From Aureimonas sp. Leaf324 (GTDB lineage: Bacteria; Pseudomonadota; Alphaproteobacteria; Rhizobiales; Rhizobiaceae): a DNA stretch of 64,000 bases. Below, piece by piece: positions 26,591 to 35,739 of the stretch (positions within the stretch are counted from its first letter, which is position 1; each line of letters starts with the position of its first letter). The notes below the pieces were generated by a model. It saw only the letters and a program-made list of their open reading frames with translations. It was not told where the DNA came from and made no database searches. The translations under genes and the position numbers were made by a program. Location: positions 124,001 through 188,000 of the forward strand of contig NZ_LMOH01000028.1 in the NCBI RefSeq assembly GCF_001423245.1. Reading direction: 5' to 3'.

Positions 26591-28531
26591 ATGGAGCCGA
26601 TGGCCGAGGACCCCCATCCCCAGACCGCCGCGACGCCCTACCGGGTCCTCGCGCGCAAGTACCGTCCCCGTTCCTTCGACGACCTGATCGGCCAGGAGCC
26701 GATGGTGCGCACGCTCACCAACGCCTTCGAGGCCGGCCGTATCGCGCAGGCCTGGATGCTGACGGGCGTTCGCGGCGTGGGCAAGACGACGACCGCGCGC
26801 ATCCTGGCGCGGGCCCTGAACTACGAGACCGACACGATCCACCAGCCGACGATCCACATGATCGAGCCCGGCATCCACGATCAGGCGATCATGGAAGGGC
26901 GGCATGTCGACGTTGTCGAGATGGACGCGGCCTCGCACACCGGCATCGACGACATCCGCGAGATCATCGCGCAGGTGCGCTACCGCCCGGTCTCGGCGCG
27001 CTACAAGGTCTACATCATCGACGAGGTCCACATGCTCTCGACGCAGGCCTTCAACGGCTTGCTGAAGACGCTGGAGGAACCGCCCGAGCACGTGAAATTC
27101 GTGTTCGCGACCACCGAAATCCGGAAGGTCCCGATTACGGTCCTGTCGCGCTGCCAGCGCTTCGACCTGCGTCGCGTCGATCCCTCATTGATGATCGCGC
27201 ATCTGCGCCGCGTGCTCGGCGCGGAGCGTGTCGAGGCCGACGACGACGCGCTGCGGCTCCTTGCGCGGGCTTCCGAGGGCTCGGTGCGCGACGCGCTGTC
27301 GCTAACCGACCAGGCGATCGCCCACGGCGCGGGTCATGTCGACGCCGGCACGGTGCGGGACATGCTGGGGCTCGCCGACCGGGCGCGCATCGTCACCCTG
27401 TTCGAGCTTCTGATGCGCGGCGACGGGGCGGCAGCGTTGCGCGAGTTCGCCGGGCAGTACGATTTTGGCGCCGATCCGCTGGTGGTGCTGACGGATCTGG
27501 CCGACTTCACCCACCTCGTGACCTCGCTGCGTTTCGTGCCGGAGACGGCGGGCGATGCGTCGCTCTCGCCCGTCGAGGTCGAGCGCGGGCGCGAGTTCGC
27601 CGAGCGCCTGTCGGTGAAGACGCTGTCGGAGGTCTGGCAGATGCTCCTCAAGGCGATCGAGGAAACACGCGCCGCCGCGTCCCCCCGGCAGGCCGCCGAG
27701 ATGGCGCTGATCCGCATCGCCTATGCCGCGACGATGCCCTCGCCGGAAGACCTCGCGCGTCTCCTGGCCGAGGCGGGCGGGCTTCCTCAGGCGCCGCCGC
27801 CGAACGGATCGGCGATGTCCTCGCGCGGCGATGCGCCGTCCAGCGCGGCCCCTTCGCCGCCGCCGGTCATGGCGTCCGCCGTTCCGGCCGCCGGCGTTCC
27901 GCAGATGCGCTCCTCCGGGCCGTCTCTCGCCGCCCGCATGGTGGCATCCGCCCCGCAGCCGATGGCCGCGACCGTCGCGCCCACGCCTGCGATCGAGGCG
28001 GACGCAATGCCCGCCTCCTTGCGCGATCTCGAAAAGCTCGCGGGCGAGCGCCGCGATTCGCGCATGAAGGCCTGGATCCGCCGCTACCTCCGCCTCGTGC
28101 GCATGGAGCCGGGCCGCATCGAGATCGAGCTGGCCGGCGGCGCGCCGGTCACGCTGTCGGGCGAACTCACCAAGAAGCTCTTCGAGTGGACCGGGCTTCG
28201 CTGGGTGGTGACGGTCGCCGGCAAGGGCGGCGGTCAGACGCTGGAGGAGGTCGATGCCGCGCGCCGGGCGCAGCTCATCGCCGAGGCCGAGGCCGATCCC
28301 GAGGTGGCCGCGATCCTCGCCGCGCTGCCGGGCGCCAAGGTCCGCGAGGTGCGCCTGCGCGGCGAACCCGAGCCCGAGGCGGCGGACGACGACGGCCCGC
28401 CGCTCGCCGAGGACGACGGACTGCCGGAGCGCATCGACATCGACCCGTCCGACCTTGGCTTTGGCGGCGAGGATGACGACATGGGGGAGGGCGTCGCCTT
28501 CGATGCCGACGCCGAACTCGACGACGATTGA
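26591..28531 (+). CDS. dnaX: DnaX, DNA polymerase III tau/gamma subunit
   Basis: 646 aa from ATG 26591 (alternative ATG 26600). The AAA+ clamp-loader domain has YRVLARKYRPRSFDDLIGQE, Walker A GVRGVGKTTTAR, Walker B KVYIIDEVHML and sensor ATTEIRKVP. The usual zinc-module cysteines are absent: the segment reads LNYETDTIHQP...GIHDQAIMEGRH with no Cys. A Pro/Ala-rich linker and a C-terminal tau-like domain follow. It loads the beta clamp and couples polymerases at the fork. Followed by ybaB and recR. Confidence 0.95.
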   Translation: MEPMAEDPHPQTAATPYRVLARKYRPRSFDDLIGQEPMVRTLTNAFEAGRIAQAWMLTGVRGVGKTTTARILARALNYETDTIHQPTIHMIEPGIHDQAIMEGRHVDVVEMDAASHTGIDDIREIIAQVRYRPVSARYKVYIIDEVHMLSTQAFNGLLKTLEEPPEHVKFVFATTEIRKVPITVLSRCQRFDLRRVDPSLMIAHLRRVLGAERVEADDDALRLLARASEGSVRDALSLTDQAIAHGAGHVDAGTVRDMLGLADRARIVTLFELLMRGDGAAALREFAGQYDFGADPLVVLTDLADFTHLVTSLRFVPETAGDASLSPVEVERGREFAERLSVKTLSEVWQMLLKAIEETRAAASPRQAAEMALIRIAYAATMPSPEDLARLLAEAGGLPQAPPPNGSAMSSRGDAPSSAAPSPPPVMASAVPAAGVPQMRSSGPSLAARMVASAPQPMAATVAPTPAIEADAMPASLRDLEKLAGERRDSRMKAWIRRYLRLVRMEPGRIEIELAGGAPVTLSGELTKKLFEWTGLRWVVTVAGKGGGQTLEEVDAARRAQLIAEAEADPEVAAILAALPGAKVREVRLRGEPEPEAADDDGPPLAEDDGLPERIDIDPSDLGFGGEDDDMGEGVAFDADAELDDD

Positions 28532-28556
28532 TCGCAACAGCTGAAGGACCGCGCGC

Positions 28557-28880
28557 ATGAAGGATCTCATGGGCATGATGAAGCAGGCCAAGGCCATGCA
28601 GGAAAAGATGCAGGGGCTGCAGGCCGAGATCGCCGAGACGACGGCGAGCGGCCAGGCCGGCGGCGGCGTCGTGTCCGTGACGCTGAAGGGCACGGGCGAG
28701 CTTGTCGCCGTCGAGCTCGATCCCTCGCTCCTGAAGGCCGACGAGAAGGACATTCTGGAAGACCTCCTCGTCGCCGCCCATGCCGATGCCAAGCGCAAGC
28801 TCGACGCCGTGATCCAGGACAAGACGCAGGCGCTCACCGCCGGCCTGCCGCTGCCTCCCGGCATGAAGCTGCCGTTCTAG
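28557..28880 (+). CDS. ybaB: YbaB/EbfC-family nucleoid-associated protein
   Basis: 107 aa. The N-terminal helix ([19 protein letters not shown]) and the core ([25 protein letters not shown]), plus the C-terminal [11 protein letters not shown], match YbaB/EbfC, a dimeric DNA-binding protein. It lies 25 bases after dnaX and 68 before recR, the conserved dnaX-ybaB-recR order. Confidence 0.96.
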   Translation: MKDLMGMMKQAKAMQEKMQGLQAEIAETTASGQAGGGVVSVTLKGTGELVAVELDPSLLKADEKDILEDLLVAAHADAKRKLDAVIQDKTQALTAGLPLPPGMKLPF

Positions 28881-28948
28881 ACCTTCCTGCCGTTCCGAAC
28901 GGCCGGGCGTCCCGCGCCCGGTTCCGCTTGACCCGAGGCCGCCCTCCC

Positions 28949-29554
28949 ATGTCCAAGACCATCGCCGGCCCCGAGATCGAGCGGCTGATCCAGCTCCTGT
29001 CGAAGCTGCCGGGGCTCGGGCCCCGCTCGGCCCGGCGCGCGGCGCTGCATCTCGTGAAGCGGCGCGAGCAGATCCTGCGACCTCTCGGCGACGCGATGGC
29101 GGAGGCCGCCGAGAAGGTGCGCATCTGCTCGAACTGCGGCAACATCGACACCCGCGACCCCTGCACGATCTGCTGCGATCCGGCCCGCGACCAGACCACG
29201 GTGATCGTGGTCGAGGACGTGTCCGACCTCTGGGCGCTGGAGCGGGCGAAGGCGCTGAACGCCGCCTATCACGTCCTCGGCGGCGTCCTGTCGCCGCTGG
29301 AGGGCGTCGGTCCCGACGATCTCACCATCCGCCGCCTCGTCGAGCGCGTGGCGGAGGGCACGATCCGCGAACTCGTGATCGCGGTGAACGCGACGGTCGA
29401 GGGACAGACGACGGCCCATTACATCATCGACCAGCTCGCCGACTTCGATGTGTCGGTGACCCGTCTCGCCCACGGCGTGCCGGTCGGGGGCGAACTCGAC
29501 TATCTCGACGAGGGCACCTTGTCGGCCGCCATGCGCTCGCGCACGAAGATCTGA
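28949..29554 (+). CDS. recR: RecR, recombination mediator
   Basis: 201 aa from ATG 28949; an in-frame TTG at 28928 would add 7 residues but breaks the usual length. It has the N-terminal HhH ([19 protein letters not shown]), the zinc site [17 protein letters not shown], a Toprim domain ([33 protein letters not shown]) and the C-terminal end. It helps RecF/RecO load RecA on gapped DNA. Confidence 0.96.
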   Translation: MSKTIAGPEIERLIQLLSKLPGLGPRSARRAALHLVKRREQILRPLGDAMAEAAEKVRICSNCGNIDTRDPCTICCDPARDQTTVIVVEDVSDLWALERAKALNAAYHVLGGVLSPLEGVGPDDLTIRRLVERVAEGTIRELVIAVNATVEGQTTAHYIIDQLADFDVSVTRLAHGVPVGGELDYLDEGTLSAAMRSRTKI

Positions 29555-29613
29555 CCGTCCCCGCCACGAGATCGGCACAAGGTCGCTCCTATAGCCTTCC
29601 GGCAGGACGAGAT

Positions 29614-30855
29614 ATGCCGGGGACACCAGCCATGAAGACGATCGCCTGGGCGCTGGCCGCGCTCCTTTCGGCCAGCGGAATGGCGCAGGCGCAGGACGTG
29701 CAGGCGGGCTTCCGCGCATTCCTGCAGAACGACATTTGGCCGGAAGCGCGCGCCGCCGGCGTCTCGCGCGCCACGTTCGACGCCGCCTTCGATGGCGTGA
29801 AGGCCAACACCAAGCTCCCCGACCTCCAGCTTCCCGGCGACAAGACCAAGGTCGAGGAGGTGAACCGGCAGGCCGAGTTCCAGAGCCCGACGAGCTATTT
29901 CGACGAAGCCAAGATGGCTGCGACCGCCGCCAAGGGCCGCGCGATGCTCCAGCAGTATGCCGGCCCCATCAAGCGGATCGAGGAGCGCTACGGCGTGCCG
30001 GGGTCGATCCTCGTCGCCGTTTGGGGACGCGAGTCGGGCTACGGGGCGGCCAAGATCCCCTACGACGCCTTTGAGGTGCTGGGCACCAAGGCCTATCTCG
30101 CGCGTCGCAAGGAGATGTTCCGCGCCGAACTGATCGCGGCGCTCCGGATCGTCGAGGACGGGGACCTCACGCCGCAGCAGATGAAGTCGTCCTGGGCCGG
30201 CGCGCTTGGGCAGCCTCAGTTCATGCCGACGAAGTTCCGGCAGCTTGCGGTCGACTTCGACGGAGACGGCCGCCGCGACATCTGGAACTCGGTGCCGGAC
30301 ACGCTGGCCTCGATCGCGAACTATCTCCGCCAGTCCGGCTGGCAGCCGGGCCGCGGCTGGGGCTTCGAGGCCAGCGTCCCCGCGTCCGTTTCCTGCACGC
30401 TGGAAGGGCCCGACCAGGGACGCCCGATCGCCGACTTCGCCAAGGCGGGCGTGACCCGCGCTTCCGGCCGCGCCTTTCCGGCTGGCGAGATGCGAGCCAC
30501 CGGCCATCTCCTGATGCCCGCCGGCCGTTTCGGCCCGTCCTTCATCGCGACGCCGAACTTCTACGTCATCAAGGAATACAACAACTCCGACCTCTACGCC
30601 CTGTTCATCGGCCATCTCGCCGACCGGATGGGCGGCGCGGGCCCGTTTTCGGGCGACTGGCGCAAGGTCTCCGGGCTGACGCGCGGCGACGTCGCCCGGC
30701 TGCAGGAACGGCTCGTCGCGCGCGGCTACGACGTCGGCCGGCCGGACGGGCTGGCCGGCTTCAAGACGCGTCGCTCGATTGGCGCGGTCCAGGAAAAGGC
30801 GGGCCAGCCCGCGACCTGCTGGCCGACGAAGGAACTCGCGGCCAGCATCCGCTGA
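29614..30855 (+). CDS. MltB-type lytic murein transglycosylase with peptidoglycan-binding domain
   Basis: 413 aa. A signal peptide (MKTIAWALAALLSASGMAQAQ, from an internal Met at 29632) is followed by an SLT_2/MltB domain containing VAVWGRESGYG (catalytic Glu) and GALGQPQFMPTKF, then a C-terminal PG_binding_1 domain (RLQERLVARGYDVGRPDGL). It cleaves murein glycan strands to 1,6-anhydro products in the periplasm. ATG 29614 has AGGACGAG at good spacing; 29632 is an equally possible start. A strong terminator follows. Confidence 0.92.
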   Translation: MPGTPAMKTIAWALAALLSASGMAQAQDVQAGFRAFLQNDIWPEARAAGVSRATFDAAFDGVKANTKLPDLQLPGDKTKVEEVNRQAEFQSPTSYFDEAKMAATAAKGRAMLQQYAGPIKRIEERYGVPGSILVAVWGRESGYGAAKIPYDAFEVLGTKAYLARRKEMFRAELIAALRIVEDGDLTPQQMKSSWAGALGQPQFMPTKFRQLAVDFDGDGRRDIWNSVPDTLASIANYLRQSGWQPGRGWGFEASVPASVSCTLEGPDQGRPIADFAKAGVTRASGRAFPAGEMRATGHLLMPAGRFGPSFIATPNFYVIKEYNNSDLYALFIGHLADRMGGAGPFSGDWRKVSGLTRGDVARLQERLVARGYDVGRPDGLAGFKTRRSIGAVQEKAGQPATCWPTKELAASIR

Positions 30856-30868
30856 AGGCGCAAACGAA

Positions 30869-30892
30869 AAAGGGGGCCGCAGGGCCCCCTTT
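30869..30892. terminator. Bidirectional terminator between the transglycosylase and ppa
   Basis: AAAGGGGGCC (30869-30878) pairs perfectly with GGCCCCCTTT (30883-30892) around a GCAG loop. It has A residues before and T residues after, serving both convergent transcripts. Confidence 0.88.
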
Positions 30893-30916
30893 CTCATCCC
30901 GTCGGAGCGCGATGGC

Positions 30917-31492
30917 TCAGGCGTTTTCCTGGCCGACCGGCGTCGGGTTCTTCTCCGACTCCTTGGCGTTGTCGTAGCGCTCGACCGCCTCGCGGATCAT
31001 CTGCTTGGCTTCGGCCGAGCCGGCCCAGCCGCCGATCTTCACCCACTTGCCGGGCTCCAGATCCTTGTAGTGCTCGAAGAAGTGCTCGATCTGCTTCAGA
31101 GTGATCTCGGGCAGGTCGGTGTGCTCGAAGACCTTGGTGTAGCGCTGCGTCAGCTCGGGCGAGGGGACCGCGATCACCTTCTCGTCGAGGCCCTTGTTGT
31201 CCTCCATCTTGAGGACGCCGATCGGGCGGCAGTTGATGACGCAGCCGGGGAAGAGCGGGCGGGTCGAGCAGACCAAGACGTCGATCGGGTCGCCATCGTC
31301 CGAGAGCGTGTGCGGCACGAAGCCGTAGTTCCCGGGATAGGTCATCGGCGTGTAGAGGAAGCGGTCGACGAAGAGCGCGCCCGAGTCCTTGTCCATCTCG
31401 TACTTGATCGGATGGCCCCCGACCGGCACCTCGATGATGACGTTGATGTCCTCGGGCGGGTTCTTGCCGCGAGCGATGGCGTCGATGCGCAT
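30917..31492 (-). CDS. ppa: Inorganic pyrophosphatase (family I)
   Basis: 191 aa from ATG 31492 with GGAG upstream. Family I signatures include [15 protein letters not shown], the metal-binding DGDPIDVLV, and [11 protein letters not shown]. It hydrolyses pyrophosphate in the cytoplasm, pulling biosynthetic reactions forward. The C-terminus runs about 14 residues past typical Hyphomicrobiales homologues (ending [14 protein letters not shown]). The frame continues upstream, but that section does not look like ppa. Confidence 0.95.
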   Translation of the reverse strand: MRIDAIARGKNPPEDINVIIEVPVGGHPIKYEMDKDSGALFVDRFLYTPMTYPGNYGFVPHTLSDDGDPIDVLVCSTRPLFPGCVINCRPIGVLKMEDNKGLDEKVIAVPSPELTQRYTKVFEHTDLPEITLKQIEHFFEHYKDLEPGKWVKIGGWAGSAEAKQMIREAVERYDNAKESEKNPTPVGQENA

Positions 31493-31596
31493 GGGGATCT
31501 CCGAGTTGAACTCGGCGGTTCCTAGCCAATCGTCGCGCGAGAGGCAATCGAGCTCGGACGGAAGGGTGAACGCCACGTTCGGGCGTTCGCAGTACT

Positions 31597-32103
31597 TCAC
31601 ATGAAACAGTAGGCGACCTTGTGGAGGGCGACGCCCTCGAACGTCTCCGATCCCGTCGCCACGTCGACGCCGCCGGACGCCTCGTAGAAGCGCACCGCGT
31701 TCTCGTTGTCGGCGAGCGACCAGACCGCGACGCCCTTGAGTCCGCGGGCGCGCAAGAGCGTGCGGCAGGCGTCGAACAGGCGGCGACCGAAGCCGACGCC
31801 CTGGAATTCCGGCTTGAGGTAGATCTCGTAGACCTCGCCGTCGACGCTCAGCCCTCGGGTGCGGTTGCGCCCGACCGTGGCGTAGCCGACGATCTCGCCG
31901 CCGTACTCCATCACGAGGATCGTCGCACGGTTGGCGATCGCCCGCGACCACCAGTCCGGTCCCCGGCGCTCCACCATGGCGGACAGGGCCTTGTGCGGGA
32001 TCAGCCCCCGATAGGCCGCCGTCCAGGAGGCGGCGTGGACGATCGACAGCGCGCCGGCATCGGCGGCCTCGGCAAGTCGGACATCTGCGGCGATCGTCTT
32101 CAT
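31597..32103 (-). CDS. GNAT-family N-acetyltransferase
   Basis: 168 aa. The acetyl-CoA binding motif is [18 protein letters not shown], and the C-terminal [18 protein letters not shown] is typical of GNAT enzymes. Substrate unknown; small-molecule or protein amine acetylation are both possible. About 100 bases upstream of ppa on the same strand, probably separately transcribed. Confidence 0.9.
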   Translation of the reverse strand: MKTIAADVRLAEAADAGALSIVHAASWTAAYRGLIPHKALSAMVERRGPDWWSRAIANRATILVMEYGGEIVGYATVGRNRTRGLSVDGEVYEIYLKPEFQGVGFGRRLFDACRTLLRARGLKGVAVWSLADNENAVRFYEASGGVDVATGSETFEGVALHKVAYCFM

Positions 32104-32260
32104 ATCGCGTTAACTATGAACGCTGCGGGACGATCCATCGAACGCGACGAAAATGTGGACCGGATGTGTCGAAGCCATGCCATGCGGCGGGTCGTAACCC
32201 GGCGGGGCGCACGCCCTCAATGCCCGCCCGCGATTTCGAGGGCGCCATGCACAGGCGGGA

Positions 32261-32647
32261 TCATCCCCGCCCCAAGACGCCGAGCGCCAGCGCCTTCTGG
32301 ATGCCGGCCAGGTTGGTGCCGCGCGACAGGTTCTGCAGGAAGGGCTGCGGCTGGCCGGAGACCCAGATGCGCAGTTCGGCATCGGCGTCGAAGGAGCCGG
32401 CCGTCTCGATCGAGAACATCGTGATCGCGCGATACGGGATGGAGTGATAGGCGCGCTTGCGCCCGGTCATGCCCTGCTTGTCGACGAGGATGATGCGGCG
32501 GTCGGTGAAGACCATCTGGTCGCGCAGGATCTGGAAGGCGACCTCGATCGTCTCGTCCGGCAGGAGCACGGGGTCGAGTTCGCGCGCGAGCGCGCCGACG
32601 TCGAGGTCGCTCGCGAGGCCGAGCAGTCCGGACAACAGTCCCATCAT
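32261..32647 (-). CDS. Bacterial PH-domain protein
   Basis: 128 aa. A short N-terminal helix (MMGLLSGLLGLASDLDVG) precedes a PH-like beta domain (DETIEVAFQILRDQMVFTDRRIILVDKQG, SIPYRAITMFSIETAG, LRIWVSGQ) of the bPH family. Such domains are found in small cytosolic proteins of unknown role. AAGGAG sits 4 bases before the start, and the ATG overlaps the stop of the upstream oxidoreductase gene (ATGA). Confidence 0.85.
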   Translation of the reverse strand: MMGLLSGLLGLASDLDVGALARELDPVLLPDETIEVAFQILRDQMVFTDRRIILVDKQGMTGRKRAYHSIPYRAITMFSIETAGSFDADAELRIWVSGQPQPFLQNLSRGTNLAGIQKALALGVLGRG

Positions 32648-33675
32648 GAGGCTCCTTCAGGCGTGGCCGGCCAGCCGGCGATGACGGTCTTGCCGAGCGT
32701 GCGCCCGGTCTCGACGAGGCGATGCGCCTCGCGCACCGTCTCCGCCGTGATCGGGGAGAGGGTGCGCGTGCGCGTCGTGCGGATGCGTCCGGCATCGACG
32801 AGGCGCGAGACCTCGGCGAGCAAACGATGCTGTTCGATCATGTCGGCGGTCTGGAACACGGGGCGCGTGAACATGTACTCGAAATGCAGCGAGACGGATT
32901 TTGTGCGGATGGGTGCGAGGTCGAGGTCGGCGCTGTCGATGACGCAGAGATGGCCGAACGGCCGGATCATCGCGCCGATGTCGGCCATGTGGCGCGGCGT
33001 CTGGGTGACGCCGAAGACGTAGTCGACCGGCCCGAGGCCGAGCGCCTCGATCTGCGGCGCCATCGGCTGCGCATGATCGACGACGTGGTGGCAACCGTGG
33101 TCGAGCGCGAACGCGCGGGTTTCCTCGCGCGAGGCGGTGCCCACCACCGTCAGGCCGGTCAGCTCGCGGGCGATCTGCGTGGCGATCGACCCGACGCCGC
33201 CGGCCGCGCCGATGACAAGCAGCGTGCCCTTTTCGCTAAGATCAGGCTGGATGCGGAAGCGGTCGAACAGCGTCTCCCAGGCCGTGATCGCCGTCAGCGG
33301 CAGCGCTGCGGCATCCGCGAAGTCGAGGCTCGTCGGCTTGCGCGCCACCAGCCGCTCGTCGACCAACTGGTATTCCTGGTTCGAGCCCGGCCGGTCCACC
33401 GCGCCGGCATAGAACACCGCGTCGCCCGGCCGGAACAGGGTGGCGTCCTCGCCCACCGCCTCGACGGTGCCGGCCGCGTCGAAGCCGAGAATGCGCGGCA
33501 GGCGCGAGGCATCCGCCACCGGGCCGCGCTGCTTGGTATCCACCGGATTGATCGAGACCGCCTCGACCCGCACGAGAAGGTCGCGCCCGGCCGGCTGGGG
33601 GCGGGGCAAGTCGAGATCGACGAGATGCTCCGCCGACCTGTCGGGAGGCGACGCCGCGTATCCCACCGCTCTCAT
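32644..33675 (-). CDS. Zinc-independent alcohol dehydrogenase/quinone reductase-like enzyme (MDR)
   Basis: 343 aa from ATG 33675. It has the GroES-like N-terminal domain (VRVEAVSINPVDTKQR, ILGFDAAGTVEAVG) and a Rossmann domain (TLLVIGAAGGVGSIATQIA). It lacks the structural zinc cysteines of classical ADHs and resembles the medium-chain NADPH:quinone reductase-like subfamily that begins MRAVGY. Substrate unknown. It is translationally coupled to the PH-domain gene and divergent from the Nramp-like gene. Confidence 0.88.
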   Translation of the reverse strand: MRAVGYAASPPDRSAEHLVDLDLPRPQPAGRDLLVRVEAVSINPVDTKQRGPVADASRLPRILGFDAAGTVEAVGEDATLFRPGDAVFYAGAVDRPGSNQEYQLVDERLVARKPTSLDFADAAALPLTAITAWETLFDRFRIQPDLSEKGTLLVIGAAGGVGSIATQIARELTGLTVVGTASREETRAFALDHGCHHVVDHAQPMAPQIEALGLGPVDYVFGVTQTPRHMADIGAMIRPFGHLCVIDSADLDLAPIRTKSVSLHFEYMFTRPVFQTADMIEQHRLLAEVSRLVDAGRIRTTRTRTLSPITAETVREAHRLVETGRTLGKTVIAGWPATPEGAS

Positions 33676-33837
33676 GGATGACCTCCGCCCCGTTGTGCCC
33701 GGCTGACCTAAGGCATAGGCCGCCGGCATCAAGATCGCGAGAGACCGGCCTTCGGTCCGCTGCGCCCTATCTCCCTCGTGTTGACGGTGGGGACCGTCTG
33801 CCGCACACGCGGCGAGAATACGTAAGCAGGAGGGACA

Positions 33838-35277
33838 ATGACAGATTCCACAAGGGGAGGGCGCGGCTCCGCCGCCGACCTCTTCCCGACCCATGTGCTG
33901 GGCCGGCCGGAGGTGCGCGAACTGCCGCCCGCACCCACCAACACCGCCAAGCTCATCGGGCCGGGCATCGTGGCCGCCGGCGTCGGCCTGTCGTCGGGCG
34001 AGTTCATCCTCTACCCCTACATCGCCAGCCAGGTCGGCATGGCCTTCGTCTGGGCCGCGCTCGTCGGCGTCATGACGCAGTTCTTCCTGAACATGGAGAT
34101 CGAGCGCTACACGCTGGCGACCGGCGAGACGGTGCTCACCGGCTTCAGCCGCTTCTGGCGGCACTGGGGTCTCGTGTTCGCGCTGATGACCTGCTTCGCC
34201 AACCTCTGGCCCGGCTGGGCGACGAGCTCGGCCACCATGCTGTCCTACATCGTCGGCGGCGAGCCGCGCTGGATCGCGATCGGCATGCTCCTCGTCATCG
34301 GCCTGATCCTGACGCTCGCCCCGGTCGTCTACGTCATGCTGGAGCGGCTGCAGATGGTGAAGGTGGCCGCCGTCGGCATCCTGATCCTGATCGCGGCCTT
34401 CTTCGTCATCACCGCCGACGACTGGGCGGCGCTGCCGCAGATCGTCACCACCGCGACGATCCCGACCGAACTCGGCTTCGCGCTCCTTCTCGGCGCGCTG
34501 GCCTTCGCAGGCGCGGGCGGTGGTCAGAACCTCTGCCAGTCCAACTGGATCCGCGACAAGGGGTTCGGCATGGGCAAATACGTACCGCGCATCATGAGCC
34601 CGGTCACCGGCCAGCCGGAGGCCGCGCCCTCCACCGGCTTCGTCTTCGAGCCGACAGCTGAGAATATGGCGCGGTGGCGCCGCTGGTGGCGCTTTGCCAA
34701 TGTCGAGCAGCTCGTCACCTTCGTGCTGATCACCTTCATCACGATCACCTTCACCTCGCTTCTCGCCTACGCCACCGTCTACGGGCAGGAGGGGCTTCCG
34801 AATTCCGTGGCCTTCGTGCAGAGCGAGGGGCTGGTGCTGGCCGACAAGGTCGGCGGCTGGTTCGGCGCGCTGTTCTGGTTCATCGGCGCCTTCTCGCTCT
34901 TCGGGGCAGCGACCGGCATCGTCGACTACACGGCGCGCCTGTCCGCCGACGTGCTGCGCACCTCCTACATGAGAGACGCGAACGAGAGCCGTCTCTACTT
35001 CCGGATCGTGTGGGGCCTCGTCGCGATCGGCATCGCGGTCCTGCTCTTCGGCCTGACGCAGCCGCTGGTGCTGCTCGTCATCTCGGCCTGCACGGGTGGC
35101 CTGATGATGTTCATCTACTCGGGCCTCCTGATCCTCCTCAATCGGAGGCTTCTGGTGCCCGAGCTTCGGCCGGGCGTCGGTCGCATCGCGGCGCTCGCCT
35201 GGGGCTTCCTTCTGTTCGGCTTCCTGTCGATCCTGACGCTCGGCCAGCAGATCCCGAAGCTCTGGGGCGCCGGCTGA
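33838..35277 (+). CDS. Nramp-family metal-transporter-like membrane protein
   Basis: 479 aa with about 11 membrane helices and the overall Nramp layout. The helix-1 segment reads LIGPGIVAAGVGLSSGEFIL, so the canonical DPGN metal-binding motif is absent. The helix-6 region reads LAFAGAGGGQNLC in place of the usual MPHN-like motif. A hydrophilic insertion of about 35 residues (QSNWIRDKGFGMG...PTAENM) follows helix 6. These differences argue against simple Mn/Fe transport; the substrate is unknown. AGGAGGGAC precedes ATG 33838, and a terminator follows. Confidence 0.85.
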   Translation: MTDSTRGGRGSAADLFPTHVLGRPEVRELPPAPTNTAKLIGPGIVAAGVGLSSGEFILYPYIASQVGMAFVWAALVGVMTQFFLNMEIERYTLATGETVLTGFSRFWRHWGLVFALMTCFANLWPGWATSSATMLSYIVGGEPRWIAIGMLLVIGLILTLAPVVYVMLERLQMVKVAAVGILILIAAFFVITADDWAALPQIVTTATIPTELGFALLLGALAFAGAGGGQNLCQSNWIRDKGFGMGKYVPRIMSPVTGQPEAAPSTGFVFEPTAENMARWRRWWRFANVEQLVTFVLITFITITFTSLLAYATVYGQEGLPNSVAFVQSEGLVLADKVGGWFGALFWFIGAFSLFGAATGIVDYTARLSADVLRTSYMRDANESRLYFRIVWGLVAIGIAVLLFGLTQPLVLLVISACTGGLMMFIYSGLLILLNRRLLVPELRPGVGRIAALAWGFLLFGFLSILTLGQQIPKLWGAG

Positions 35278-35283
35278 TACGAC

Positions 35284-35315
35284 AAAGGGCGGCGCCGGTA
35301 GCGGCTCCGCCCTTT
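35284..35315 (+). terminator. Terminator after the Nramp-like gene
   Basis: AAAGGGCGG (35284-35292) pairs with CCGCCCTTT (35307-35315). It lies 7 bases after the stop and may also serve the convergent small gene 35389-35580. Confidence 0.75.
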
Positions 35316-35388
35316 CCAACAAGCCGGCGGCGTGTGGGCGCCGTCGGCGATCATCCGCTCTCCTTCGAACCGCCCGGAGGCTGTGAAG

Positions 35389-35580
35389 TCAGAGCCTGGC
35401 GTGCGGATGGCGCAGGCGCGGCGGCTGGCGAAACAGCCAGGGCATGCCCTGCGTCGGCTGCAGGGACGGATCGGACCCGTGCATGTTGAGCATGGAGGTC
35501 CAGGCGTCACGGTTCATGTCCGTGGGTTGGCGGTCGTTGCTGGCGGTGATCTCGCGGCCTTCGGGCGACAGGTACGACAT
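35389..35580 (-). CDS. Unrecognised small protein (63 aa)
   Basis: 63 aa from ATG 35580 (MSYLSPEGREITASNDR...), rich in Gln, Pro and Met, with no signal peptide or membrane helix and a basic C-terminus. The case for coding is a near-perfect SD, AAGGAGG, 7 bases upstream of the ATG, and a terminator-flanked location between two other genes. No family is recognised, so function is unknown. It could be a conserved lineage-specific peptide. Confidence 0.6.
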   Translation of the reverse strand: MSYLSPEGREITASNDRQPTDMNRDAWTSMLNMHGSDPSLQPTQGMPWLFRQPPRLRHPHARL

Positions 35581-35680
35581 GGCGCTTCCTCCTTGTCGCA
35601 AGAACGGGAGGCAGCAGTCGCCGTTCCTCGGAATGATGAAGGAATCATCAAGATGATGAAGTCGTGAACAGCTATCACGA

Positions 35681-35712
35681 CGAAGGGGACGCGGTTGCCC
35701 GCGTCCCCTTCG
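35681..35712 (-). terminator. Long perfect hairpin downstream of typA
   Basis: CGAAGGGGACGCGG (35681-35694) pairs with CCGCGTCCCCTTCG (35699-35712), a 14-bp stem with a 4-base loop, 28 bases beyond the typA stop. There is no T-run on either side, so it may instead be an mRNA 3'-end stabiliser or a rho-dependent stop. Confidence 0.55.
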
Positions 35713-35739
35713 AAATCGTCCGTCCGATACGTCCGCCGG

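Noticed and set aside
26432-27091. Minus-strand frame opposite dnaX start
   Set aside because: It is antisense to dnaX and overlaps the leader; no family features.
32644-35322. Minus-strand open frame of about 890 codons
   Set aside because: Only the C-terminal 343 residues are a real enzyme. The upstream part is antisense to the Nramp-like gene and shows His/Asp/Arg-rich antisense composition.
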